Positions 27,680 to 34,462 of a stretch of 51,285 nt of DNA are shown here, piece after piece. Each line of letters starts with the position of its first letter. Positions within the stretch are counted from its first letter, which is position 1. A program made the position numbers and the translations under genes. Under the pieces are notes generated by a model. The model searched no databases. It was not told the DNA's origin and was given only the letters and a program-made list of their open reading frames with translations. The stretch lies in the IMG/VR virus record IMGVR_UViG_3300043464_002011, positions 1-51,285 of that record; one strand, written 5' to 3'. This DNA comes from a virus.

Positions 27680-28039
27680 TTACACAAAATGATCAGAAAT
27701 TTCTGGAGTTACCCATGGCATAGCTGTATCTATAACTGGATTAATCTTATCGATAATTTGCTTTAAAATTTGTTCATTAACATGTTCTTCGTAATGTCCA
27801 ACGACGGTGGATTTAATCCAATCTAGTACATTTTCTTCAGTTAATCCTGAAAATGGAATAAAAGGACCTGAGTTATCAGTAGAATCTGCGGTAAATGGAG
27901 TAGCACCATTAAAGATGCCTTCATTACCATTTTCATCAGTGCCAATTTTTTTCCAATAGGCTTGTACTACTACATTTGCAGTAGATCCAATTGTAGTAGT
28001 TTTTAAACTGGTTACTTCCCATGTATATGTAATTGTCAT
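27680..28039 (-). CDS. Conserved phage structural-type protein
   Basis: 119 residues, MTITYTWEVTSLKTTTIGSTANVVVQAYWKKIGTD.. The pattern 'YTW.V..L........VV..A.W...G.D..G' followed by 'FIPFSGLTEENVLDWIKSTV' and a helical end is widespread in T4-like marine phages. There the 'F.p...LTEe.Vl.Wi' phrase is common to a small virion protein. Co-transcribed with the frameshifted gene upstream. Role not established. Confidence 0.7.
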   Translation of the reverse strand: MTITYTWEVTSLKTTTIGSTANVVVQAYWKKIGTDENGNEGIFNGATPFTADSTDNSGPFIPFSGLTEENVLDWIKSTVVGHYEEHVNEQILKQIIDKINPVIDTAMPWVTPEISDHFV

Positions 28040-28042
28040 AAT

Positions 28043-28229
28043 TTATCCTTTTAATTTCAATTGTTCAATATCTTTATCTAATTTATCGATATGCAGTTGT
28101 TGTTCTTTAATTGCTTCTATTAATACAGTGCAATCAGTCAAGTCAATTGGTGTGTTTTTGATTTTTCCACGAGAACGTAAATGTCCAAGTATCGCCTCGT
28201 TTTACGGGTGGTAAAATATTATTTCTCAT
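28043..28229 (-). pseudogene. Phage small protein gene with a +1 frameshift
   Basis: The ATG at 28229 (after a late promoter) opens 'MRNNILPPVKRGDTWTFTFSWKN' and hits TGA at 28143-28145. Deleting one A from the five-A run at 28162-28166 restores '...FSWKIKNTPIDLTDCTVLIEAIKEQQLHI', which continues as a helical end to a TAA at 28043-28045. The joined protein (61 aa) matches the well-known phage type 'RGDTW.F.F.WK...TPIDLT.CT'. Alternatives are a real loss, a programmed or slippage frameshift on the A run, or a sequencing error. Confidence 0.7.
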
Positions 28230-28257
28230 TAGGACTACCTTATTTTTGTAATTCTAA

Positions 28258-28264
28258 TATTTAT
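28258..28264 (-). promoter_or_regulatory. Late promoter word (G)ATAAATA
   Basis: Minus-strand AGATAAATA about 29 bases before the ATG at 28229. This leaves a normal leader for the frameshifted gene and those after it. Confidence 0.55.
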
Positions 28265-28273
28265 CTTTTTACA

Positions 28274-28684
28274 TTATTTGAACCAGCCTATTTTCTTACC
28301 AGATGATTCTCTTTCATAATATTCATTAAGACTTCCAGGAAATCTCCAAGCCCATATTGAGACTAATATCATAAAACCACCAGAATATGCGATTGTGGTA
28401 GAATTGTGTGTAGTAAACCATAAAATAACTAATGAACTAGACATGACAGCTAACATCATGTATTTCATTTTTGTTGGAAACACTTTATTATTGACCCAAT
28501 TACTTAAAAACGGACCAAAAAATTTGTGATTATATAACCATTTATGCATAGCTGGACTACTTTTGCTAAAACATATAGCAGAACCGACAATAAATGGACT
28601 GAATGGCAATCCTGGGGTTATAATACCGAGATACCCAATACCTAGTAATATGAATCCAGATATTTTCCATAACCAATTTTTCAT
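28274..28684 (-). CDS. DUF454 (YbaN-like) inner-membrane protein
   Basis: 136 residues. 'FILLGIGYLGIITPGLPFSPFIVGSAICFSKSSPAMHKWLYNHKFFGPFLSNW' (residues 11-63) matches the DUF454/YbaN family signature (GxLGI..PGLP..PF......CF..SSP..H.WL..H..FGP....W). Two further hydrophobic segments at about 73-92 and 97-112. The family's role is unknown. It shares a short operon with yqgE and a transglycosylase, so an envelope function during late infection is plausible. Confidence 0.85.
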   Translation of the reverse strand: MKNWLWKISGFILLGIGYLGIITPGLPFSPFIVGSAICFSKSSPAMHKWLYNHKFFGPFLSNWVNNKVFPTKMKYMMLAVMSSSLVILWFTTHNSTTIAYSGGFMILVSIWAWRFPGSLNEYYERESSGKKIGWFK

Positions 28685-28693
28685 TATATATCC

Positions 28694-29242
28694 TTATGAT
28701 AATATGCTTTGTGAAAATTCTTCTGCAGCTTTTTCTAATGCTTTATTCCATTGTACTTTGGTGTCATGATTAAACACTAAATCTGTGTCGCTATTGGTAA
28801 AACACCAACTAGTGTTCTTATCTTCTGGTTCAATGCCATTAATTTCTTTATGTAGTTTACCAGGTGGCCATCCACAAATTCCAAAAAATAACCTCCACTT
28901 TTTTGGTAAGTCATTATTAGAAAATCGTCGCATGATTTCTTTTGATGAGCTTAATGAGAAGTTTTCATTAAGCCGAAGTGTATTATCGCAACTCCATTCA
29001 TTAGAATGAATTAAACTAATACTATTCGGATTGACTGGACCACCTATATAGACATATCCTGGTATATCAAAATCTAAATCAAGTTGATCACCTAATTCAT
29101 TTATAGTATAGTTACTTCGTTTATTAAGAACTATACCAATACTTCCTTGATTATGATGTTCAACAATCATTGCGACTGTTTTATACCAGAAATTGCCTTT
29201 TACTGATGGCGGGGATATAATTAAATTACCTATTAAATTCAT
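28694..29242 (-). CDS. yqgE: YqgE/AlgH family protein
   Basis: 182 residues, normal length for the family. Signature stretches are present: 'GNLIISPPSV....FWYKTVAMIVEHHNQGSIGIVLNKRSNYTI', 'VYIGGPVNPNSISLIHS', and 'RLFFGICGWPPGKLHKEI', which corresponds to the family 'G..GW.pGQLE.Ei'. The cellular role of YqgE is poorly known. TAAATA sits five bases before the ATG with no Shine-Dalgarno, suggesting leaderless late expression. The gene probably came from a bacterial host. Confidence 0.88.
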   Translation of the reverse strand: MNLIGNLIISPPSVKGNFWYKTVAMIVEHHNQGSIGIVLNKRSNYTINELGDQLDLDFDIPGYVYIGGPVNPNSISLIHSNEWSCDNTLRLNENFSLSSSKEIMRRFSNNDLPKKWRLFFGICGWPPGKLHKEINGIEPEDKNTSWCFTNSDTDLVFNHDTKVQWNKALEKAAEEFSQSILS

Positions 29243-29247
29243 AAAGT

Positions 29248-29253
29248 TATTTA
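29248..29253 (-). promoter_or_regulatory. Late-type word TAAATA next to yqgE
   Basis: Minus-strand GTTAAATA, ACTTT, then the ATG at 29242. One mismatch to ATAAATA; spacing matches the other abutting cases. Confidence 0.4.
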
Positions 29254-29254
29254 A

Positions 29255-29878
29255 CTATACAAACCTTGATACAGATTTTTTTACATCTCCCACAGTGATT
29301 GTTCCATCTTTATTTCTATCTAATCCTGCATTTTGGTTATAAACTTTGTTTCCGCGTGAACTGATTACATAATTATCAGGTTGTCCTGCAGCGGCTGGAT
29401 AAAATGTTGCCACATACATATCACCGGCATCGGACCCAGGTTTAAGTTTAACACTTTTGTAATATAAGTAAACATAATCTAGTTGTTCAACAGCTGACAT
29501 TTTAGCTAATGCATCGGTAGTAGTTCCAAGTCTTCTAGCAGTATCTGGCATGAATTGAATAAGGCCAGTTGCGTTAGATGTTGAATTAACTCTTGATGGA
29601 TCAACACCTGATTCTTGCTTCATAATAGCAAGCAAATCATTAGCTCTAACACCTAACTTATTTGCAACCTTTTCTAATTTTCTGTTAAAATCTGGGTCTT
29701 GAATAGTTGCTATATCAGCAGTCGATGATCCAGCACCAGCCGAATCGGTAGAAGTAGTACCAGTAATATTATCTAATGCACCGAGTGGATTAGATAACAT
29801 ACTAATAATATTACCTGCAGATGATATCGCGCTACCCGCATCAAATTCTGTTAATTTTGAAAATTCACGAAATCGCAT
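29255..29878 (-). CDS. SLT-type lytic transglycosylase, virion-associated
   Basis: 207 residues. Residues 66-165 form a lysozyme-like SLT domain: 'KVANKLGVRANDLLAIMKQESGVDP' with catalytic Glu89, then 'NATGLIQFMPDTARRLG' and 'QLDYVYLYYK'. This cleaves peptidoglycan glycan strands. The end has an EF-hand-like calcium loop ('DRNKDGTITVGD'). The N-terminus MRFREFSKLTEF shares the MRxxEF motif of three other proteins here. Residues 20-60 are Ser/Thr/Ala-rich linker. Most likely a virion-borne peptidoglycan hydrolase used during entry or assembly. Start overlaps the preceding stop. Confidence 0.85.
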   Translation of the reverse strand: MRFREFSKLTEFDAGSAISSAGNIISMLSNPLGALDNITGTTSTDSAGAGSSTADIATIQDPDFNRKLEKVANKLGVRANDLLAIMKQESGVDPSRVNSTSNATGLIQFMPDTARRLGTTTDALAKMSAVEQLDYVYLYYKSVKLKPGSDAGDMYVATFYPAAAGQPDNYVISSRGNKVYNQNAGLDRNKDGTITVGDVKKSVSRFV

Positions 29879-30237
29879 TAGTTACCTTTCCATTTGGGCA
29901 AAGGGCCTCCGTAGTCAGCCGAACGCACATATTTACCATCAATTGATTGAACTTTCTTACCAATTCTAAATTTTCGTTTTGTATTTCTTTTACGTAAGCC
30001 CTGTGCTTGACATGATGATAATTGGCTTGCACCTAATTCACCATCAGTTTTTTTAGAAAGACACAGCTTTTTAGGAGCCTTTCCAGCTTCATCAATTTCG
30101 AATTCTTCATCCACACTATATTGCGTTTCTGGTTTGTGACCACGTGGACCAACTTGGTCTTCGCGAGATCCAGGTCGTGCAGGGCGTTTTTTTCCTACTC
30201 CAAAATTATCTTCATTTAAAAATTCACTTGCTCTCAT
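29878..30237 (-). CDS. Basic virion-cluster protein with MRxxEF start
   Basis: 119 residues, MRASEFLNEDNFGVGKKRPARPG... An acidic middle (DEEFEIDEAG) is followed by a basic Cys-containing stretch ('KKLCLSKKTDGELGASQLSSCQAQGLRKRNTKRKFRIGKK'). Proteins with 'GASQL..C..QG' are found in other T4-like aquatic phages. Shine-Dalgarno GAGGAAG, with a late-promoter word about 20 bases upstream. No function recognised; its charge would suit DNA or scaffold binding. Confidence 0.65.
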   Translation of the reverse strand: MRASEFLNEDNFGVGKKRPARPGSREDQVGPRGHKPETQYSVDEEFEIDEAGKAPKKLCLSKKTDGELGASQLSSCQAQGLRKRNTKRKFRIGKKVQSIDGKYVRSADYGGPLPKWKGN

Positions 30238-30255
30238 GTTACTTCCTCTGTCAAG

Positions 30256-30263
30256 TATTTATC
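30256..30263 (-). promoter_or_regulatory. Late promoter word GATAAATA
   Basis: Minus-strand TGTGATAAATA overlaps the TGA stop of the epimerase gene and lies 18 bases before the ATG at 30237. The same stop/promoter overlap is seen at 2119. Confidence 0.55.
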
Positions 30264-31074
30264 ACAATCCACGATCAATCCATTCGTAAACTGATAACCA
30301 TTTGCGTTTTCCGATAGTTGATTTCAATAAGGTTAAGTCGGCTTTTGTATTATATTGTTCAGTTGGTTTTGGTGAGGCAAATTCAATTTGTACCCCTTCT
30401 TGAATTGCAATTTCTTCCGCTAAATCTAAATAACTGTGTGATAGTCCAGAGCCAACATTCCAGATGCCTGAACCATTGATAGTTTTAATGAAATCAATAT
30501 GTAATTTGCATACGTCTCCGACCCAAACCCAATCACGTTTGATGCGATCAGCATTTGCCCAAATAGTGATCTTTCCTTCATTTTTGGCCTCTTCTCGCCA
30601 CTTACATAAGATATCAGCTCGTTCTCCTTTGGTATGCATATATTTTCCATACACGTTGAAGTATCGAAATCCTTGAACATAGATGTTATGCTCTTGCTGC
30701 AATACCCATCTATCAAATAAGTATTTCGACCACGCATATGGTGTTTCTGGATGACAAGGAGCAAATTCCGAAAAATTCTTATTATTTCCATAAACAGCGC
30801 TGGAACTGGCATATTGCATATGCACTTTATTCTTATTGCATTCAGTAAAAAGCCATTGACTGAACTCATAGTTCTTATGTATAATCGTATCAACGTCAGC
30901 ATCACTGGTATCTGTAACAGCACCCAGATGTATGACCCATTTATATTTTTTTACATCAGGTAAATTATTAGGATCCCATTCCCATGTCTCGATTTCCCAG
31001 AATTCTTCTTGGGATAGCCATTCGAGCATATTACGTCCAACAAATCCGTTGGCACCGGTGACTAGTATTCTCAT
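30262..31074 (-). CDS. NAD-dependent sugar epimerase, HldD/RfaD-like
   Basis: 270 residues from the ATG at 31074 (MRILVTGANGFVGRN). The frame runs further upstream, but the Rossmann motif begins here and AGAGG precedes it. Short-chain dehydrogenase features: 'TGANGFVG' NAD(P) loop, 'WVIHLGAVTDT', 'YASSSAVYG' and the catalytic 'YAWSK' Tyr-x3-Lys. 'GFRYFNVYG' and 'RIKRDWVWVGDVCKL' match ADP-L-glycero-D-manno-heptose 6-epimerase, which makes the heptose of LPS inner core. It is shorter than E. coli HldD (310). A phage copy could alter host LPS. Exact substrate inferred. Confidence 0.8.
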   Translation of the reverse strand: MRILVTGANGFVGRNMLEWLSQEEFWEIETWEWDPNNLPDVKKYKWVIHLGAVTDTSDADVDTIIHKNYEFSQWLFTECNKNKVHMQYASSSAVYGNNKNFSEFAPCHPETPYAWSKYLFDRWVLQQEHNIYVQGFRYFNVYGKYMHTKGERADILCKWREEAKNEGKITIWANADRIKRDWVWVGDVCKLHIDFIKTINGSGIWNVGSGLSHSYLDLAEEIAIQEGVQIEFASPKPTEQYNTKADLTLLKSTIGKRKWLSVYEWIDRGL

Positions 31075-31091
31075 TTGTATGCCTCTGTAAT

Positions 31092-31099
31092 TATTTATT
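31092..31099 (-). promoter_or_regulatory. Late promoter word AATAAATA (minus strand)
   Basis: AATAAATA about 17 bases before the epimerase ATG at 31074. It overlaps by two bases the -35 box of the divergent sigma-70 promoter. Confidence 0.55.
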
Positions 31100-31126
31100 G
31101 ACATCCACCATAAGAAGGAGTATAAT
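31098..31126 (+). promoter_or_regulatory. Perfect sigma-70 promoter at the head of the small-gene cluster
   Basis: TTGACA (31098-31103), 17 bases, TATAAT (31121-31126). The ATG at 31133 lies exactly where transcription should start, so the first gene would be read from a leaderless mRNA. An AAGGAG within the spacer would not be in that transcript. Confidence 0.8.
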
Positions 31127-31132
31127 TCATAC

Positions 31133-31444
31133 ATGAATATAGCGATATCAAAGTTAGACAAGCGATACACCGGTCATCAATACTTCAAATACAGCATGGT
31201 TTTCAGATGGCAACCTTCTTGGCAACAAGGTGATCGAACAGCAAAATTCTGTGAAATGCGTCAATGGTGTTGGGAAACATTTGGTCCTAGTTGCTCATTA
31301 AATGAATTCATGGAGTTAATGATTCATAACAAGCCAATAGTCAATGAAAGATGGTGTTGGACTAGTCCATATGAGGGAACTCCTGCTAGAATACTTATAA
31401 AAAGTGAAGAAGATAAGAACTGGTTTGCATTACGGTGGGGCTGA
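31133..31444 (+). CDS. WF-L[RK]W family protein 1
   Basis: 103 residues, first gene of the plus-strand cluster. It opens M.I.I.KLDKRYT, like the last member at 41006. It has the two landmarks of the family: an aromatic/Cys helix ('CEMRQWCWETFGP', residues 40-52) and the ending 'KSEEDKNWFALRWG'. Four further Trp residues lie between. The family ends are [FY]-x-x-[DN]-E-x-[DHE]-x-x-W-F-x-[LI]-[RK]-W-[GS]. No known domain recognised. Early expression is likely from the promoter at 31098. Confidence 0.7.
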   Translation: MNIAISKLDKRYTGHQYFKYSMVFRWQPSWQQGDRTAKFCEMRQWCWETFGPSCSLNEFMELMIHNKPIVNERWCWTSPYEGTPARILIKSEEDKNWFALRWG

Positions 31445-31680
31445 TGAAAAAACAATATAAGATAAGTACTGAATTTTTTTCAGCAAACGTGCATCCATAT
31501 GCAGTTTATTTAGGGGATGGTTTTTATGACGAATATCCTGAAATAATTGAATGGGCATCACAACAATTTGGTGGTGATGGTTGGTGTGAGACCCAAAATG
31601 AGAGATGGTCATATACATTTTCATATATATGGTTCGCAAATGAGATTGATAGGAATTGGTTTTTATTAAAATGGAGTTAA
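31444..31680 (+). CDS. WF-L[RK]W family protein 2
   Basis: 78 residues from the ATG at 31444, sharing one base with the previous stop (TGATG). The GGTGGGG coding for the previous protein's final RWG acts as Shine-Dalgarno. Helix 'EIIEWASQQFGG' and ending 'WFANEIDRNWFLLKWS'. The length and order of landmarks match the family. Function unknown. Confidence 0.7.
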   Translation: MKKQYKISTEFFSANVHPYAVYLGDGFYDEYPEIIEWASQQFGGDGWCETQNERWSYTFSYIWFANEIDRNWFLLKWS

Positions 31681-31681
31681 C

Positions 31682-31888
31682 ATGAGAATTAAAAAAATGC
31701 CGTTTGAGCACAATAGTTTTATATTGAGCAAAGATAATGGCAATAAAGGATTAGACACGAGAGAATGGAATGAAGTAGCAGAGTGGCTCACTGAACGAAA
31801 AATGAAGTTTAATATGCAAGGTGGCATTCTCACATTGTATAGAGAGATGGATTGCACTTTGTTCACATTAAGATGGATATCAGAATAA
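31682..31888 (+). CDS. WF-L[RK]W family protein 3 (divergent)
   Basis: 68 residues, MRIKKMPFEHNSF... Helix 'WNEVAEWLTERK' and ending 'LYREMDCTLFTLRWISE', in which WF is replaced by LF and three residues follow the RW. The TGGAG coding for the previous KWS serves as ribosome-binding site. One base separates the two genes. Confidence 0.65.
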   Translation: MRIKKMPFEHNSFILSKDNGNKGLDTREWNEVAEWLTERKMKFNMQGGILTLYREMDCTLFTLRWISE

Positions 31889-31912
31889 TTATTAAAATCC
31901 AAGGAGTGGATT

Positions 31913-32269
31913 ATGAAAGAGTTATCAAAACAATCAATTTTGTCAATGATACGCAGAGTACAACCAGAATTGATTGCACAAAATATCGTGGGGGTTCAAC
32001 CAATGACAAGCCAAGCTGGTCAGATATTTTCATTGAGAACGCGATATGATACAAGACCATTGCGTCAAGGCGATGATTATACTGATTACCAAGATTATGT
32101 ATATTGGGTTAGTCCAAGTAGTAAGATCCATGTTCAAGACTGCGTTAAATGGTGTGAAGAAGTATTCGGAGAAATTCTAGGTGATCGGTGGAAATTAGTA
32201 CCTGATGATCGATTTATTTTCCGAAATGCAGCTGACAGAAATTGGTTTATTATAAGATGGGGTGCTTGA
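31913..32269 (+). CDS. WF-L[RK]W family protein 4
   Basis: 118 residues, one of the longest members. The N-terminal 60 residues are unlike the others. Then helix 'VQDCVKWCEEVFGEILGDRW' and the ending 'FIFRNAADRNWFIIRWGA'. It has its own Shine-Dalgarno (AAGGAG) after a 24-base gap, so it may be translated independently. Confidence 0.7.
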   Translation: MKELSKQSILSMIRRVQPELIAQNIVGVQPMTSQAGQIFSLRTRYDTRPLRQGDDYTDYQDYVYWVSPSSKIHVQDCVKWCEEVFGEILGDRWKLVPDDRFIFRNAADRNWFIIRWGA

Positions 32270-32514
32270 TGAAAAAATTATCGCTTACTAGGGATGTCGC
32301 TGTTCGTAAAGCCAGTAAATATTCGGTTGCACATTCGCCGATGGTTGAATTTACTGGCAATCTTGATCAGGTATTCTCTAAACAAATGGAACTAGTTTAT
32401 AAGCATTTTGAACAAGAAAATAAATGTAAGATTAAGCCGTCATACGATGAGCCAAAATATGCAGAATTTGAGGACGATGCAAATTATACCTGGTTTTTAC
32501 TGAGATGGTCATGA
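32269..32514 (+). CDS. WF-L[RK]W family protein 5
   Basis: 81 residues from the ATG at 32269 (MKKLSLTRDV), one-base overlap with the previous stop. Helix 'KQMELVYKHFEQENKCK' lacks the usual WC. Ending 'EFEDDANYTWFLLRWS'. The GATGGGG coding for the previous RWG provides the Shine-Dalgarno. Confidence 0.68.
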   Translation: MKKLSLTRDVAVRKASKYSVAHSPMVEFTGNLDQVFSKQMELVYKHFEQENKCKIKPSYDEPKYAEFEDDANYTWFLLRWS

Positions 32515-32804
32515 ATAAAATAGCAGAAAAAACACTTAAAGAATTAGCTGATGACACTAAACAGTATGCAAAAGAGTTAGAAAAACAGCGAACCTTTAGA
32601 AATCGAATGATTGTGGTATTACGAGAAATACGGGATGATTATGCAAATAGTAACAGTAACTGGAGTATCACTTCGTTACTATCACATATTAAAGACACCT
32701 ATGGGTTGAACATACCAATGCGTGAAGGTCAAGTTGATGTAGATGCGGCAGTAATAGTAAACGAACACAAATATTTTTTGTTCAAAATAAAATATGGAAT
32801 ATGA
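32511..32804 (+). CDS. Helical small protein, possible distant family member
   Basis: 97 residues from the ATG at 32511 (ATGA overlap). The N-terminal 45 residues form a charged coiled coil ('TLKELADDTKQYAKELEKQRTFRN'). The middle 'WSITSLLSHIKDTYG' looks like a small helical domain. The end 'AAVIVNEHKYFLFKIKYGI' keeps the shape of the family motif with Y for W. Assignment to the family is tentative. Confidence 0.6.
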   Translation: MNKIAEKTLKELADDTKQYAKELEKQRTFRNRMIVVLREIRDDYANSNSNWSITSLLSHIKDTYGLNIPMREGQVDVDAAVIVNEHKYFLFKIKYGI

Positions 32805-33001
32805 AAACAGTAGATTTAAATCAGTTTGATCGACCAATGGAAATTTTCACTTGGATGTGTACTCATTGGGGTCCACCTGGATTAAATGATCGATGGGATT
32901 TACGAGAATTAACATATCTTGACTTAACTAATGAGTCAGATTTAACTTTTTTATTATTAAAATGGAATCTTAAAAAACATGATACATGGAATACAAAGTA
33001 A
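32801..33001 (+). CDS. WF-L[RK]W family protein with extended tail
   Basis: 66 residues, ATGA overlap with the previous gene. Helix 'MEIFTWMCTHWGPPGLNDRW' and motif 'LTNESDLTFLLLKWN', after which ten extra residues follow before the stop. The extension overlaps the start of the next gene by 23 bases. Confidence 0.65.
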   Translation: MKTVDLNQFDRPMEIFTWMCTHWGPPGLNDRWDLRELTYLDLTNESDLTFLLLKWNLKKHDTWNTK

Positions 33002-33311
33002 TAGCTCACATATATTGTGTCATTCAAATGGCAGTTCTTCAATAACATCCGGTTCATTACGAATACAAGATGGTCATTTAGAAGCATATACTGGTTATAG
33101 TTGGACACCAATAGCATCTGAGAATGGGATAGTTGGGTTAACGTCAAACGCTGAACAGGCGTTAGATTGGGCATGTAAAAAAATGATTGAAGAAAAAGAA
33201 GAACAAATTTTAATCGAAAAATATCCAGCATTAGCTAGTGCCAAAGGTCAATATGATATGATTAAGCAACTATGCAAAGCTGAAGAAGTGCTTGAAAAAA
33301 ATAATGGGTGA
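32979..33311 (+). CDS. Conserved phage hypothetical protein
   Basis: 110 residues. The first half ('SGSLRIQDGHLEAYTGYSWTPIASE') is a beta element with a self-contained 'V.dG.le.y.g..W.pi' phrase. The second half is a helix-rich 'SNAEQALDWACKKMIEEKEEQILIEKYPALASAKGQYDMIKQL' typical of a widespread small phage protein ('A.eWa..Km.ee......K.P.l..a...yd.m..L'). Not a member of the WF family. Start chosen at the first ATG; the 23-base overlap leaves it uncertain. Confidence 0.68.
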   Translation: MIHGIQSNSSHILCHSNGSSSITSGSLRIQDGHLEAYTGYSWTPIASENGIVGLTSNAEQALDWACKKMIEEKEEQILIEKYPALASAKGQYDMIKQLCKAEEVLEKNNG

Positions 33312-33314
33312 TAA

Positions 33315-33659
33315 ATGGGATTTATAATTTTAGTACTGTTACAATTTAAACATTGGTACATTGATTTTGTTAATCAAACGAATATTGAAGTTATTAGCAA
33401 AGGACATTATGGTGAGTTACCTGGTATAATGCATAGTTTAAAACATGGCTTTGCCACTGGTCTGATTATTCTATTGATCAACCCATATCTTGCTGCATAT
33501 ATTGGTTTGTTGGATTTTATTCTTCATTATCATATTGATTGGACTAAACGAAACTTTGGTAATCAAGATATCCAGAATCCTAAATTTTGGCGAGATCTTG
33601 GACTTGATCAGATGGCGCATCAATTGTGTTATATTGGATATATAGGAATGGTTTTATGA
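33315..33659 (+). CDS. DUF3307-like membrane protein
   Basis: 114 residues with hydrophobic segments near 2-12, 45-75 and 100-113. His and Asp residues lie within membranes ('MHSLKHGFATGLIILLI', 'LLDFILHYHIDWTKRNFGN', 'FWRDLGLDQMAHQLCYIGY'), matching the DUF3307 pattern (H...H.., D.HY.ID..K, LDQ..H). Similar genes are known in phages. Function unknown. Ends with ATGA overlap into the next gene. Confidence 0.72.
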   Translation: MGFIILVLLQFKHWYIDFVNQTNIEVISKGHYGELPGIMHSLKHGFATGLIILLINPYLAAYIGLLDFILHYHIDWTKRNFGNQDIQNPKFWRDLGLDQMAHQLCYIGYIGMVL

Positions 33660-33910
33660 GACGTTCAGTAGATATCAAACAACATGATTCTTGGACCAAA
33701 ATTACCATCAATAGATCAGTTCCTGTTGGAGTATACGATGACATGATTACATGGTGTCGTGAGCAAAATAGTGATTCATTTTTTTATGCTAATCAAGGCA
33801 AACCGGTGATCGATCCTAACACTTTTGAAATTAAATTTTTGCGACATGAATTCTGGTTTGAAAGACCAGAAATGGCAAATTGGTTTAATTTACGTTGGAG
33901 TCATTCATGA
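33656..33910 (+). CDS. WF-L[RK]W family protein
   Basis: 84 residues from the ATG at 33656 (MRRSVDIKQHDSW). Helix 'YDDMITWCREQNSD' and ending 'FWFERPEMANWFNLRWSHS'. The codons for LRWS include GTTGGAG, a Shine-Dalgarno placed before the next ATG at 33907. Confidence 0.7.
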   Translation: MRRSVDIKQHDSWTKITINRSVPVGVYDDMITWCREQNSDSFFYANQGKPVIDPNTFEIKFLRHEFWFERPEMANWFNLRWSHS

Positions 33911-34215
33911 TCAAATTTAATTTACAAATAAAAAATCCTTTTTTCAAAAATAGTAATTTTGAGAATTTATGGTTCAAAAGCGGATCATTTAATCCACACA
34001 AGCATTGGGAATTACAACTGATGCATTATGATTGGAACTTGTTTGAACTTAACCTGGTCATTAGTTGGTTAGGTGAAGATCACGCAGGTCCAAAGTTAGA
34101 GATTGGTATTTTAGGATATCAATTTGCAATATCAGTCTATGATAGTAGACATTGGGATTATTTAAATAATACATGGGAAGTATATGACAACAGAGAAGAA
34201 AACGAGAACACCTAA
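33907..34215 (+). CDS. Conserved phage hypothetical protein (HWELQL type)
   Basis: 102 residues from the ATG at 33907 (ATGA overlap). 'NPHKHWELQLMHYDWNLFELNLVISWLGEDHAGPKLEIGILGYQFAISVYDSRHWDY' is a beta-rich stretch with the 'HK.WE.Ql......lf.l......g.DHaG..l.i.llG' layout and 'D.RHWdy...W' end that I associate with small conserved phage proteins. Function unknown. Confidence 0.68.
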   Translation: MIKFNLQIKNPFFKNSNFENLWFKSGSFNPHKHWELQLMHYDWNLFELNLVISWLGEDHAGPKLEIGILGYQFAISVYDSRHWDYLNNTWEVYDNREENENT

Positions 34216-34462
34216 ACCACTAATTGAACACCGAGACATTTTGGGACGTTTGTTAAAGATTGGTGATGTTGTAGCAGTCAGTTTACACAATAATATGAAG
34301 ATAGCAAGAGTCACCAAATTGAATCCCAAAATGGTTAAGGTACAATTGTTGAATGTGAAAACTAGTACATGGTATACTGGCTCTCACAATAAGTACCCTG
34401 AAGATTTAGTGATAGTTGATGGGCCATATGTTACAATGTACATTTTAAAAACCAGTGCGTAG
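34184..34462 (+). CDS. Small SH3-like hypothetical protein
   Basis: 92 residues, overlapping the previous gene by 32 bases. A basic N-terminus (TTEKKTRTPKPL) is followed by 'LGRLLKIGDVVAVSLHNNMKIARVTKLNPKMVKVQLL', a pattern of small beta-barrels (KOW/SH3-like) that bind RNA or protein. It ends 'YVTMYILKTSA'. The overlap is long but the frame is clean. Confidence 0.6.
   Translation: MTTEKKTRTPKPLIEHRDILGRLLKIGDVVAVSLHNNMKIARVTKLNPKMVKVQLLNVKTSTWYTGSHNKYPEDLVIVDGPYVTMYILKTSA

Noticed and set aside
31075-31170. Longer start for the epimerase
   Set aside because: The Rossmann motif begins at 31074 with a Shine-Dalgarno. The extension crosses the divergent promoters.
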